Positions 44,032-55,870 of a DNA stretch of 64,000 nucleotides are shown here, piece by piece. The stretch is from Isoetes taiwanensis (Eukaryota; Streptophyta; Lycopodiopsida; Isoetales; Isoetaceae): assembly GCA_021234155.1 (NCBI GenBank), contig JAJEKV010000046.1, positions 6,329,012-6,393,011 on the forward strand, written 5' to 3'. The notes under the pieces were generated by a model, which saw nothing but the letters and a program-made list of their open reading frames with translations, made no database searches and was not told the origin of the DNA. A program made the position numbers and the translations under genes. Every line of letters starts with the position of its first letter. The first letter of the stretch is position 1.

Positions 44032-44398
44032 TTTTTTTTTTTTAAGGATGACAAGCTTTATTCACCAACTAAAAACTAGAGCAACATAAAATGCAAAGAC
44101 ACTTCTCAACATTCCTACTTCCCAGCAACATAAAAAAGGGCAAATAACAGGATGTAAATTCCATTTACCTGCTTGTACAATAAAGACAAAAAAATGTGAA
44201 ACCTGGCAAGAGAGGAGGAAGAGCACAATTGAAATAGAAAATTCTATTTTTAGTAAAAAATTTGTAGAAGCTCTTTTTACCTCCATAGAGCAAAAACGAA
44301 TTCGGTCTGCATACAACAAAATCCTTCTTTAAATCTGGCCTGCTGATATGTTAAAAACAATTTGTGTGGCTTCCATATGTAACATGATAGATGCCCAA
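44032..44398 (-). other. Minus-strand 3' end with AATAAA and poly(A), copy 1
   Basis: On the minus strand AATAAA (44062-44057) is followed after 13 bases by a run of A (T-run 44032-44043 on plus). This looks like the 3' end of a retroposed transcript or an unidentified element on the minus strand abutting the LINE. No coding frame is recognisable in the 350 bases behind it. Confidence 0.45.
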
Positions 44399-45676
44399 AA
44401 CCTTCTCCTGCTCTACCCGGTTCCTGTCCTGCGTCCCAGCTTCCATAGCTGCCAACACGGTGTCTACACGCCCCCTCATATCTGCAAGCTCCTGCTGGTA
44501 TTGCTGTCTGTCAAATTGTAGCAAGTGGATGCTATCATCTGCCTGTCGTATGCGATCCTCCAATTCTGTGATTCGTCATTTTTCTGGCACCAACTGCCTG
44601 CGCAACATCCGAGATGTTATGTTCTCCACCTCTGTCGGGAGGCCTGCAAGGCGTGCACTGTTGGCCTCAACCCTCGCCTGGATGCGGCTCCAAGGTTCGA
44701 CTGGTGGATTGCCTGTGTGGCCCGCCTGTCGGGTCGACTGGGCCTTGGCTCGAGCCTCCCTCTTCATGGAAGACGTCTTTCCCTCTGCCCAAGACCTCTT
44801 CCTTGGTGGCCCCGCTTCATGGTCTTCCCCCAGGGCTCTCTGCTGCGTGGGGTCAACCGGTGGTTGGTGTGTTTGGGCCTTCCCGGATGGGTTGGTGTGG
44901 TGCGAGGTAGCTCACCAACCAAGTGTGGGTCCACACACGGACTGTGGTTCTGTGGCCATGACTTGGGGGTATGACTTGGGTGACGACTCACGGATATATG
45001 GTGTGTACCGGCGGTTGCCAAAAACCCTAGCACACATTCGAAAAGTGCAGATTTGAGCACTGAAACAAAGACAAGCATGCATGTATCATACACCATTGGA
45101 AAGATCTCTGAACCAGCTTTCCAACAAGCCCAAAGCACATAAAAATCTCGACACGGATGTGAGAGATACAGTCCGTCCGAAGTGTCTATCGATTGCCACG
45201 TAAACCCCAGCACACAGCCCGGAAAAGTGCCAATTTGAGCACAGAAACAAAGCCAAGCATGCAGGTATCATACACTGCTGGAAAGATCTCTGAACTAGCT
45301 TTCCAACAAGCCCAAGCACATGAAAATCGACACCGGGATCGAGAGATATGACCGATCAAAATTCTCCAGCATACGACGAGAGACCAATCGAATACTTACT
45401 AAAACATACGCCAATCCCTATATTGGTGTCGGACTTTCATCAACAACACCATCAGGAACTAGGGTATGAATTAGTAAAACATTCTCGTAACCTTCAATAA
45501 GAGTATAACACACACCTTTCAACACCGCGTGGCCAAGGCCAACAACGGCATCAGGCGAGGGCTATACTTCTCAAAGAAGGAAGAAGAAGGGCTGCCACAA
45601 AAACCCTAGCACACAGCCCGAAAAACAGCAGATTTGAGCACTGAAACAAAGACAAACATGCAGGTATCATACACCG
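44399..45676 (-). pseudogene. Duplicate of the second LINE's ORF1 start and 5' UTR monomers
   Basis: The coiled-coil start of ORF1 reads cleanly for about 55 residues at 44563-44400 on the minus strand. The basic segment MKREARAKAQSTRQ lies at 44767, and the 5' UTR monomers run from about 45006 to 45676. The element is truncated on the left by the duplication junction, so no ORF2 is present in this copy. Confidence 0.75.
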
Positions 45677-47110
45677 TAAGAAAGATAATTAACTTAATTA
45701 TGGTTTGGGAAGGCGCCACCTGGCCAAATTCGATTGGCTAGCATGGTGATTACTAATTGGATCCATTAAGGTGGATCACCACCCCCATATCAACCATAAT
45801 CGAACCAGCAGAGCGCCCAAGGAGCAGTTGAGCGCTCAAGAACTGTTGCTGACTTCACCAAATCGCTGAACAACCACTAGCTATCGCTGCCACCCTAGCT
45901 ACAGCACTATGGAAGCACTCCACGATAATGGTTCCAGCCGAAACACGGGTTAGTAGTAGTTTAGCTTGTGATTTGTAGGATCGTACTTCAGTACTCTTTT
46001 CTGATTGCCTTTGTTGAGATTAACCCTTCTCTGGTAAGTAGGATTACATTTCAATTATGAATGGTGCTCTGTTACGAAATGATTGATGTATCTATGAAGT
46101 ATTTCGGTAGCTTCCAAAGAAACGGGGTTTAAAGGGGGTAGAGACCTCTCGAGCTCATATATGATAGTATGCTCCTAGATAGAGCCCCGTAATATTCCCA
46201 TTAGATGCGGCTGTGTACAAGAGACCACCGGGTCGTAGACGCTATGGTCCGGCTTAGCACCGAGAAGGGACGCAAAGTGAAGTGGGGTGGGGTCTTGCAC
46301 GAACATAAAAGCTCCCGAGACTCCTACAAAGGGCTAGGCCCGATAGCCATCCACGTGAGGGCGGGTATGGGTCCGACACTCCCTGTGTGTAGAGGTGTGA
46401 TCCGTTATGGAGCATATTGCACTTTGAGTAGATTTAGGGTGAGTAAGTCGGCACGGATCGCGGGGGTCATGCGACACGTATTCTCTAGCTCACCCATGGA
46501 ACCACCGTGATCCCGGAAGGGGACTTCCCGACCGCCTCATCGGACGGGCGGCCATGAACCCCGAGTAGGCTCAAAAGGGTGATACCTTGAGTGAGTCTCC
46601 TCCCAAGGCTATAAGCGAAGCCATAGCGTGGATCGACCCATCTGCAAAGTGTGCAATGAGGAGGGGCGGATGGAGTGGACAACCCTAGCCGATGTTCTAT
46701 GCCCCGATCCACGCCGGAGTTATACCTCTCATCTGGCGATCTCTTGAGACCGAGCCGCCAGTCCATCCTCCACGAGTCCGAACCGGGTAGAACACGGGGT
46801 TTGGGGTGTTGTTCCTAGGTTTAGATGCATATTCTTTGTCGTTGGTACTTGGATGGATGCGCCACCCTTCGTGGTGGTTATTTATATACAATTTATGCTG
46901 TGTGCTAACCTTGTATTCATGCTTCCGCGACGTAGGAGCCCATCGAAGGCGTGGGCCGAATGACACCTCCGTGTCCTTCACTCGAGCATCTCTACGTAGA
47001 TGGCCCGGTCGACGACGGAGGGCCACGCTCATGGCAAGATGGTTGCCATGGGAGGGGAAAGTCCCCGTATGTATACGGCCGGGGGTCATATGTATTCAGG
47101 GAGCGTCACA
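45677..47110 (+). repeat. Duplicated LTR fragment (third LTR copy)
   Basis: From TAAGAA to GGGAGCGTCACA it equals the right part of the 3' LTR and keeps the 64-base segment lost in unit 1. It lacks the LTR start, because that part lay outside the duplicated block. It should not be counted as an independent insertion. Confidence 0.85.
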
Positions 47111-47384
47111 ACCTTAAAAAAAAACACAATGCAAATCAACAGTCTGTAATGGAAGTTGATGACATACACTCAAAACTCTTTTTAGTAAGTAGTATATATA
47201 AAGATACTCACATGTTGTATTAACATGTGCAACATAATGGCCTATAGTGGTTGTATCCTATTGTATAACCCTTTTCTATGCTGGTATACATATTGCCACA
47301 CTTGACAGGTACTCGTGACGTGGTTGTATATTATATGTATTTATACCATATATTATTTTGGAACTTGCATATGCCCCTGCCTCT

Positions 47385-48658
47385 ATGGATTTGCAATTCC
47401 CTCCTCTCTCTATGGCATGTACTTCTTCTACTTTTGCCTCTCTACCTCTTCCCTCTGCCTCTGCCCCAACTCCTTCGTCTCTTGCTCCCCCATCCTCTCA
47501 GACCTCTTAACGTCTCCTACTCTTCCCTCTGCTCCTTGGTCTGCTCCTAATATTGTTGCTTGAGTCTCACAAACACGCTTCAGTGATTGGATTAAGCGAG
47601 GCATGACATCTGGTGTGCGTTCTGCTCGTGTTGCTGCTGCGGTGTCTTTTATGATGGAGAATAACAAAAGAGAGGTGTCTGAATATATGAAAGAGCTGCA
47701 GGGTCTTGAAGATCGAATGGATGTTCAACTGCCTCCTGATAATGTGTTCTATGACGCAGAGGTATATTTTAGCGCCTTCCCTCATGCTGGTGTCTCGGTT
47801 GTGGAGATAAATCATAGTGTCCACTTGCAGAGTCTACACAATCTAGTGTCCCATGCGGTGGTGTGTCATTTCACTGGTCAGTTCCTTGATCTCAAGAGGA
47901 TGGGATTTTGGTTGAAGCAACATCTGCAAGGTTGGGATTGCCTCTGCATGAGTCCTTGAAAGTTTTGGATAGGCAAAACAATTATTTCTTAGTGATGCTC
48001 GGGTCGCCTATTGCTGTTGATAAACTAATGGAACGTGGAGTGGATCCTTTGTGGGGGCATTATCTCTTGTATCATGTATACACCCCTGGATTTCTTCCTA
48101 ATAAGTCTGGTGCATGTCGTATGCCTTGTTGGTTTGCATTGGAGGACTTCCCAATTGAGTTGCAGGTTTTAGACTTCTTGGTCTCCATTGCCAATGGATT
48201 AGGGTTGCACCTTGCTCATTATAATGCCAATGGTCCTCGTATTTGTGTGTCCCTTCCTGCTGAGGCATCCCTCCCAAAGTCTGTGGTTGTTAAAAGTGAT
48301 CCACTCCTTTTTAAATACAAATTATCTTTGCTTAACGGCCTCGAGCTTGCCAATATATTTCCTGATGTTGAGGCCTTCTCTACCTATCATGTGAGGAGAC
48401 CCTCCATTCCCGTCCCTCCTCCTACTTCTGTCTCCCCTACTTCTACTTCCCCTGCTGCCATCCCTACTCCAACCGCTCTTGCACTTGTCCTTCTTGTCAC
48501 CCCTTCTTAGTCTTTTTGCCCTAGCCATTGGCACACTCCCCTCGGCCCATAATTGTCTTTCTTTTGACCAGTAAGAGAGGCTGGACATGATTGCACGCAA
48601 GCATGAGCGCATTGAAGAAGAATGGTCCATTGCCCGCATGGAAAAAGCCGCTTGAAGG
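47385..48658 (+). pseudogene. Third LINE copy 2, ORF1
   Basis: Same protein as at 39976-41040 but with the segment 47808-48015 retained (SVHLQSLHNLVSHAVVCHF and a decayed stretch to GSPIAVDKLMERG). Stops and frameshifts remain, including a TAG at about 48508. Confidence 0.65.
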
Positions 48659-48815
48659 AGGAATAGATTTGCACCGCAGCCCTCTGCATCTGCTTCTCCT
48701 AACCCTGTTGAATCACCACTCTCACCACTGTTACCACGCGTCCAATACAAGTGGATACTGAGTCCCATATACATGTTGATATGGACTTATAGCATCTTCC
48801 ACATCCACCTGATCA

Positions 48816-49513
48816 ATGAAGTTAATCTCCTGGAATGTGCGGGGGGTTGCCTCCTCCCCTACTAAAAGGAGCAGGATGTCCATGGCCTTGGCTAGGTGGG
48901 ACTCAGACTTCATATGTTTGCAAGAGCATAAATACAAGAAAGAGGATGCCTACAAAGTTGCTGCGGTGATCAATAGGCAGTACAATGTTCTTGTGGCGGC
49001 CTCAGACTCGGCAAAGCCTGGTGTCCTTACGACATGGAGGAGGACTATTGCAGGTGTCATTTACTCAGGTTGACAGATTTAGCCGGTGGATCATAATCAA
49101 GTGGTTTGATAACGAGCAAGAATGGGGATTGATTAATGTGTATGCGCATAATCGACCACGTCATAGAGGCGCATTGTGGGCTTCTGTGCGAATTACTAAG
49201 GTTAGGCTCCCCTGTTGCATGGATCATGGTGGGTGATTTTAACATGGTTGAGCTTGAGCAAGACAGATGTGACAGAGGTACAGAGATAGTGTAGGACTTT
49301 GAATGGGAGCAATGGCACCGCTTAATGCAAGATTGTGGCTTCATAGAAGTTGACGGTCCCTCAAGTTTTACTTGGTGTAATGGCTGGTTGGGCAGTGGCA
49401 GAGCATATGCAAGACATGATAGAGGCTACTATAATGCTTTGGTAGCAACCCTGTTGCCTGCTTTTCATCGTGATAACCTGTTGAATACTGCGATTTTTTA
49501 CCATAATCCATAG
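48816..49513 (+). pseudogene. Third LINE copy 2, endonuclease
   Basis: Same motifs as copy 1 (ISWNVRG, LQEHK, GDFNMVE, ARHDRGYYN). It has one additional base near 49054 (GCAGGTGTC versus GCAGTGTC), which shifts the frame at a different place than in copy 1. Confidence 0.8.
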
Positions 49514-49620
49514 TATTTCTCTTGCTTTCATAATGTGGTGCATACTGCATCTAAGATATATTTCAAGCTGAATACATTTTTCTTAAAAGATGAGGAATTT
49601 GTGGCAGGATGTAGACAGGC

Positions 49621-51379
49621 GTGGTTCACTTCTTTCTCTCGACACGGGTCATGGCATATATTGTTGATGCTCTTTCTTTTTGGAAGTCTTTTGCTAAATG
49701 TTGGGGTCGTGAGCAGGCTTCTGGTAACCAGAGCCTTCTGTTGGCTCTTTATCAACGACTTGAGGCATGCAGGTCTGTTACCCCATCAGATGGTCATGTG
49801 GAGAAGCAAATTTTGTGTAACATTCGGCAGATGGAGTCTGAACAGGTGCACTTTGCTCGCATTAAAGCTAGGTTGCAATGGTTCAAGGAGAGAGACCGGT
49901 GCACAAGTTTTTTCTTCATAGCTGTCAAAACAAGAAAGCTAGCTGCATCTCTTCAGTCTCTGCAAATTCAAGATGGGCTTGTTGTTTCAGATCCAACTGA
50001 GCTTAGAGGCTTTTTGCACAATCACGTTTATGCTTTCTTCACTTCGCGGCGTCTTCCCTTTCAGTCAGATTTTCAAGAGGCTTTGCTTGCTAAGGTTCAT
50101 CTTATAGTCACCAATGAGCAAAGGGCCACTTTAGAGGTTGAGATCAACCAGAATGATTTAGCTGAGGCCACATTTTCTCTCAAGAGGGGCAAGTGTCCGG
50201 GTCTTGATGGTATTCCAGTGGAATTTTTCCAGGAATACTGGGATTGGCTCGATGCAGATGTGTATGATGCTTTCTGGAATTTTAAAAGAGGGAGGCAACT
50301 GGACAAAATCCTCAACTCTGGTTGTATCTTCCTTATTCCAAAATGTAAGGATCCCTCTTCCATTTCAGATTGGCGCCCCATTGCCTTGTTGTCCTCAGTG
50401 TACAAGATCTTTGCTAAAGCTTTTGCTCAGCTTTGTGGCGTGCTTACTGAGTCCATCTCTTCTACACAGTTAGGTTTCTTGCCTCGCTGATGTATCTTGA
50501 ATAATGTGGCAACAACATATGAGGGTCTCTATTGGGCTAGAATGCATGGTTATCCCATTGTATACTTGAAGCTGGAATTTGCAAAAGCATATAACAGTGT
50601 TGACTGGAGTTTCCTGGAGCAGTGCCTCCTATGTCTTGGTTTTGGTGTCCAGTTCGCAACAAACGTTATGAAACTTCATTATTCTGCTCATTCTTTAGTT
50701 CTTCTTCATGGGAAACCATCGACATTTTTTTCAGGTGGGACGTGGCATTTGCCAGGGCTGTCCTTTGGCACCGCTGTTTTTTACAATTGTGGCAGAGATT
50801 CTTTCTCAGGTATTCTCTCTTGCAGTGCGGGAAGACATCTTGCATGGTCTTCCCATGAATAATGGTTCACATGAGATTTGTAATCAGTACGCAGATGACA
50901 CTTTCTTGTTCTTAATGGCTGATGAGCATAATTTGCAGAATGTCATTTCCTTGTTGCACAGTTTCTCTTTGGCTTCTGGTATCTTTGTGGGATGTCAAAA
51001 GTGTACTGCCTTATGGGCCCTAGACTCTCCAGTGCCATCTTCTGTGGTTGCATTTCCATAGAAGGTTCTTCCTCATGGGAAGGCAACTAGGCTTCTGGGC
51101 ATTTTAATTGGTATACACCTCTCATCTGGAGACGCGTGGGATGTTATTATTAAGGGATTGGAAAGGCATTCATTCTGGTGGTCCACGACTAAGTTATCCA
51201 TGGCTGGCCGCATAACTGTGGCAAAGTCAGTTCTGAGTAGTACACATGTCTATATGGCATCCATCTTGCAGCTCATTGTGCGTACTATCAGGAACTTTAT
51301 CTGGGGTGGCACTGAAGAAGGAGCTGATGTTAAAAATAGTTGGCCGAAGTGCATTATGCCCACTTTCTCCATATCCTAA
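49621..51379 (+). pseudogene. Third LINE copy 2, reverse transcriptase
   Basis: It is more open than copy 1: a 289-codon frame (49621-50490) through SISDWRPIALLSSVYKIF to LGFLPR, then TGA (CGA in copy 1). Motif A again reads LKLEFAKAYNSV, with Glu for the catalytic Asp, and motif C NQYADDTFLF is intact. The C-terminal part lacks 21 bases near 51269. Confidence 0.85.
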
Positions 51380-51620
51380 TGCCTCTTCTTTCCTCAAGGG
51401 GTTGCCGTGGGGGTTGCTAGCTGCTTGGGAGACTGTGCGCACTTTGTTTCAGTTCCATCCGATGGCCCACACAAATCCTACAACCAGTTGTTGGTGAATC
51501 CCTTTGGGTGACGGCCAGGCGGATTATCCCCTGGTCTCTCCTGTCCATCCATTGACACAAGGTCGATGGTGAGCAGCGGGTGTGCTCACAGTATCTGCAT
51601 GGTATAATGAGACAAGATTG

Positions 51621-51984
51621 TTTTTTTTTTAAGGATGACAAGCTTTATTCACCAACTAAAAACTAGAGCAACATAAAATGCAAAGACACTTCTCAACATT
51701 CCTACTTCCCAGCAACATAAAAAAGGGCAAATAACAGGATGTAAATTCCATTTACCTGCTTGTACAATAAAGACAAAAAAATGTGAAACCTGGCAAGAGG
51801 AGGAAGAGCATAATTGAAATAGAAAATTCTATTTTTAGTAAAAAAATTGTAGAAGCTCTTTTTACCTCCATAGAGCAAAAACGAATTCGGTCTGCATACA
51901 ACAAAATCCTTCTTTAAATCTGGCTTGCTGATATGTTAAAAACAATTTGTGTGGCTTCCATATGTAACATGATAGATGCCCAAA
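51621..51984 (-). other. Minus-strand 3' end with AATAAA and poly(A), copy 2
   Basis: Duplicate of 44032-44398; AATAAA at 51649-51644 and a ten-base A run at 51630-51621 on the minus strand. Confidence 0.45.
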
Positions 51985-53949
51985 ACATATGCGAAAATGA
52001 AAAGATCAGGTATGTATGTATGTATGTATGCTTTCCAACTGATGCAAAAGTATGGAAATATGGAAGCTCTTTAATAGAAGAAATTCCAATTTAAAAATAA
52101 ATGGCTACAAAGTCGGATTCATACTTCACTGTTCAAACCCAGCCCATTCATGCTCACCGCAGAAAAATCAGACTGAAGCAGTTAAGTTTCTAACCATAAT
52201 ATTGGGAGCAATGGTTGGTTGATTGAGGCAGGCTAGTATCCGGCACAAAAATTAGAACTGAAAAGGCCTATCTGCAAAGGTTCACTAGCAAGGGATCAAG
52301 TACTTGATCACAAAAACCCCTTCTGCATCTATTAAACTTTCAGCAAAGAGATATTACAAATGTGAAGCTAAACATCCACTTTCTAAGCACGGTTCATGTA
52401 ATTTTACCTGCAAAAAATGCTTTAGAGATTGGACCCGAAGGATGTTATGAGAAGAAGCCGACTCCCCTGGCTCATGCGCTGCTGCGACATGCACTACTTG
52501 AGAAAAATCGTGGCATTTTTTAGCTTCTTGTGCACCTGAAGCTGTTGCTGCCTGCAGAGGAGAGTCGTGGAAGAAAGCAAAGGAGAGTCGTGGAAGGAAA
52601 GAAAGGCCGGATTTTGAGGATATAACCTAACGCTTATATTTAATATAACGTTTTTTAAGAGAGAAAAAAAATGGTAACAAAAATTACCTTCTTGCCGGAT
52701 TTTAATTTTCTGATGACAAAATTTCGTTTTTTGGCCAGATTCTAATGTCTACAGCCGACCGGAAAAAAGAGGACATCCATCCCCAAAAACATTTTAAGTA
52801 AATAGATATATATTGATACGTAGGCTATGTAGGTTTTGGCAACTGCTGAAATAACACACTTAAGGAATAATTTTATACACTTTTCTTAGTTTTTTAGTCC
52901 AAAAAGTTTTAAAACAGTTCTAAATTTTCTTAGCTTGAAATGCAATGTTAGAGTCATAAACTAGTCGAAACGTATTGTTATTTCTACCCTTTTTTTTTTT
53001 TTTTTTTCTCTACACACGTGCTAACTTCACTTTAAGCAGCTCAAAAATTGCTACTAAAGGCAAAGGACCCCAAAATGTTACGGAGACACAGGTGTTCAAC
53101 GAGAAGGAACCCACGTGGTTTGTCCAGAGGGGTGCGAGGAGTAGCAACCCCTCAGAAATTTATCTATTTATTTGCAAACAGATAGGAAAGGGCAAGGCAG
53201 ACGAATACTTCCTTGCTGGAGAAACGTGCATGGCACCCACTGCTACAGATGACGAAATTGTGATAAAAACGCTCAACATTGATAAGAAGATTGACTATCT
53301 TTTGAGCATCACCATGTTGTAGATTGGTATGTGCAAGCCCAAAAACGTTTACGAATACATCTCCGAGAACAGAAAAGAAGGGCATGTAATCATATAGCTT
53401 CATTACTTCAATTTTTGTTTCCTCGGTATAAATTTATACAACATCATCAACTAAAACTTCAGCTACCTATAAGATATGGTGGATGTATTGGCGTCTGTAA
53501 TACTATGTGATGCAAAAACAATGGTTCGCCATTCAAGAAGTGTGTTCAACTGCCTCCCAATGTGTTTTAAGATCCATTAGGACGTTTAGCAAAAATCGTT
53601 GTGAAAAAACAAATTTTCTGTCTTCTAAAACAACTAACGTAAAAGTTTTCAAGGACAACGTACAAAACATCTAATTTTTTCATACAAATTTGCCCCATAA
53701 TAAATCTTTGGCTTTTATTGTGGTTCTTTCCTCCTCCAAAATGGAATATTTTTCTCTTTTCTTTTGTGTTTCTCCTTAATATTAAGTCTTCTTAAAATGT
53801 CCGTTTTCATGAGCAGTTTTGTAAATCTTTGGACTAAAGATAATAAAAGGGTTCTTTTTAGGGGGATTTTAGAATTTTGTAAATTTTCAAAAGGAATCTT
53901 TCAAACACACTTCTTAAATAAGTGCCTTTCAATTTAAACGTTGGTTCAT
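51985..53949. other. Unassigned sequence with simple repeats
   Basis: It holds a GTAT microsatellite (about 52008-52028), a T-run of about 20 (52989-53009), and a weak plus-strand ORF (52975-53322) that I do not accept as a gene. Near 52550-52610 the word GGAGAGTCGTGGAAG is repeated. No gene supported. Confidence 0.4.
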
Positions 53950-55115
53950 CTTCAATGAAGTCTCAGGTTTCCACCTCGCCATCATCGTTCAACTCCATTG
54001 GAAATTCTCGTCCCTCAAGTTTTGTTAATGCCGCTTGCATCACAAAAGTGCAGTAACCTGGCTGGAAACATCTGAAACACAGTCTCTTCCTGATGCATTA
54101 TTCTCTCTTCTTCTTAGGAATGCTCTCCAAGAAATGGTTCACTGATTTTCTTGTTGATGCCCCTGGTCCTTGCTGCTCCTTGAATGATATTTTCCTATCC
54201 CCTTTGCCCAAAATTGCTAGTTTGCAGGTATGGGAGCTGTTTGTTTTGGGGTGTAGGACCCAATAACTTTTCCTTTGTTGTAAAAAGGCTGATTTTGCGA
54301 TGGTCTTTGGGGTACCTCCTATAAGCTCAATGCTTTGTCCTCTGCTTCCCTTATTGTCCTTCGATTAATAGCTTAGACAAGCCTTTTTATATTGTTGTTC
54401 AGGCCTTTTGTACCCATCTACTGCCTGCCTCTCGTAACAGTGTAATCATCAGCACATTCATTTTTAGTCTCATAAATTCTTTTATGTACTTAGCTATTGA
54501 CAGGTTACCTTAATCGAGGCGATAAAACTATTGTATTTGCCTGCTTGTATGGGGTCGCGGAACATAGTGCTTGCAGAAAGCCTTGTTGAAGGTTTTAAAC
54601 TTACAATTGTTCCTCTTCAGCTTGTTAGACTTTGTGTAACCCTTCCACCATATATGTGCCGACCAAATAAGGTTTGCAGTTGCCACCTTACCAATGTCCT
54701 TGTCCTTCATCCCATATGATTTTTCAAATTCTACCATCTCATCATGCCATACCTTGGCCTCCATGCCTGACCTGCACTTCTCTGAAAACTACCCCAGCTT
54801 ATGAGTTTTCCAGACATTACTCGTGGCACTATCTATATTCTTCTGATAATCTTCTGCCTTGTGGTTCTTATGCCTGTCATGAAAGTTGTTTGATTTACTC
54901 CCCGAACTGCTATGTGATCCACTGTTTGGGATGTTATCTGGACTGGAGCTCGAAGGGCTAGGTTTTCTTCTCTTCCGTTTTCTGTTTCCAGGTGCTATGG
55001 GTGCTGCATCCTGCTCTGGTTGGTCCTCCTGTTCTATCTCCTGGGGAGGTGGTAGTGGTGGCATCGACACAGAGTAGCAACTACAAGAGAGATTCACAAT
55101 AAGAATTATTGACAC
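53950..55115 (-). pseudogene. Antisense fragment of a related gypsy gag
   Basis: Minus-strand pieces match the gag at 19948-20832. A Pro/Ser-rich N-terminus (55115-54789) has KNIDSATSNVWKTHKL, compared with KTVDTAITSIWKNRKL. The core 54764-54528 has DEMVEFEKSYGM, HIWWKGYTKS and HYVPRPHTSRQIQ. A decayed knuckle CFRCFQPGY lies near 54080, followed by QAALTKLEGREF. It is a diverged member of the same family, with many frame breaks and no LTR seen. Confidence 0.75.
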
Positions 55116-55318
55116 ATGTCATCGTCGATTGGCTCATAGGGCTAAACGTAGCCTAGTCGGGCTTTACGTTAATTGCCAATATCCTTTAATGGAATCACAG
55201 ATAATGTGCCAGTTAAGGCATTCCAACTGCACGATTTGGTTTCAATTAAATGGTACGCCTTCAACGTAAAATTGGGTTTTAAGTGAATGGCATCTTTAGC
55301 CTCTAAGAAGAATAATGA

Positions 55319-55766
55319 TTAAAAATATCCCTAGATTTATGCAAGATTGTGAGAAAATGCCCATGTTTTTGAGGTAAGTTTTGATCAAAACGACCGTCCT
55401 TCACATCCATTGTAGATAAGGAAGAATCTTTCCATCAAAGCGGAAATCGCATGGATTGGAGTTCGCAATCACAAGTTATGTTACTTTTAATACAAAAAAA
55501 ATTGTAAGGATTTAGGAGACCATAACTTAAGATTTCAGACTTCAATTCAGGTGATTTTAGCTTTGATAGAAAGTTATCATCTTCATCTATAACGTATTTG
55601 AAGGACGCATTCCTATTTGGATCATCATATAAAAAAGTTATAGTCATTTTTATCAAAACTAGCCTAAAAACAGGGGCATTTTCACAATCTTCCATAAATA
55701 TAGGGTTACTTTTATAATCACAATTTTCCATACATTTAGGGGTATTTTTATAAATTCCCTTTCATT
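55319..55766. mobile_element. Foldback (MITE-like) element upstream of NUP205
   Basis: About 75 bases at 55319-55395 are the imperfect complement of 55642-55712, sharing TTTATG-x-AAGATTGTGA, AAAATGCCC and GTTTTGAT words. A further partial copy of the right arm's outer part lies at 55730-55766. No ORF of its own is credible; the minus-strand ORF 55435-55731 runs across the arms. It lies 100-550 bases before the NUP205 start. Confidence 0.6.
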
Positions 55767-55870
55767 CAATTATATATATGTAGAGGAGGATGAGAATATT
55801 CTTCTAAACCCTGTTCTTGTTGAACCCTGCTCATTTCTGTTTCCCTCCTTTGCAGCAGGGGGTCGCGGAG

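Larger units (their letters stand above)
37052..44398. repeat. Tandem segmental duplication, unit 1 (about 7.35 kb)
   Basis: It contains the 5' part of the second LINE, LTR right part, flank and third LINE. It ends ...GATGCCCAAAAC, where it jumps to the LINE ORF1 sequence that begins unit 2. Unit 2 passes the same GATGCCCAAAAC into unique sequence. Unit 1 lacks about 64 bases of LTR (near 39485) and about 200 bases of LINE ORF1 (near 40393) that unit 2 retains. The left border is approximate. Confidence 0.85.
44399..51984. repeat. Tandem segmental duplication, unit 2 (about 7.6 kb)
   Basis: Copy of 37052-44398 in direct orientation. It lacks about 24 bases near 48747 and 21 bases near 51269 relative to unit 1. 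LINE coding parts are nearly identical between units, while GC-rich LTR and LINE 5' parts differ by many one- to three-base indels. Confidence 0.85.

Noticed and set aside
45677-47110. A solo LTR from an independent insertion
   Set aside because: It starts exactly at the LINE insertion point of the 3' LTR and carries the same flanks, so it is part of the tandem duplication.
52975-53322. 115-codon plus-strand ORF
   Set aside because: It begins in a poly-T tract and shows no domain or homologue I recognise; an antisense frame is equally open.
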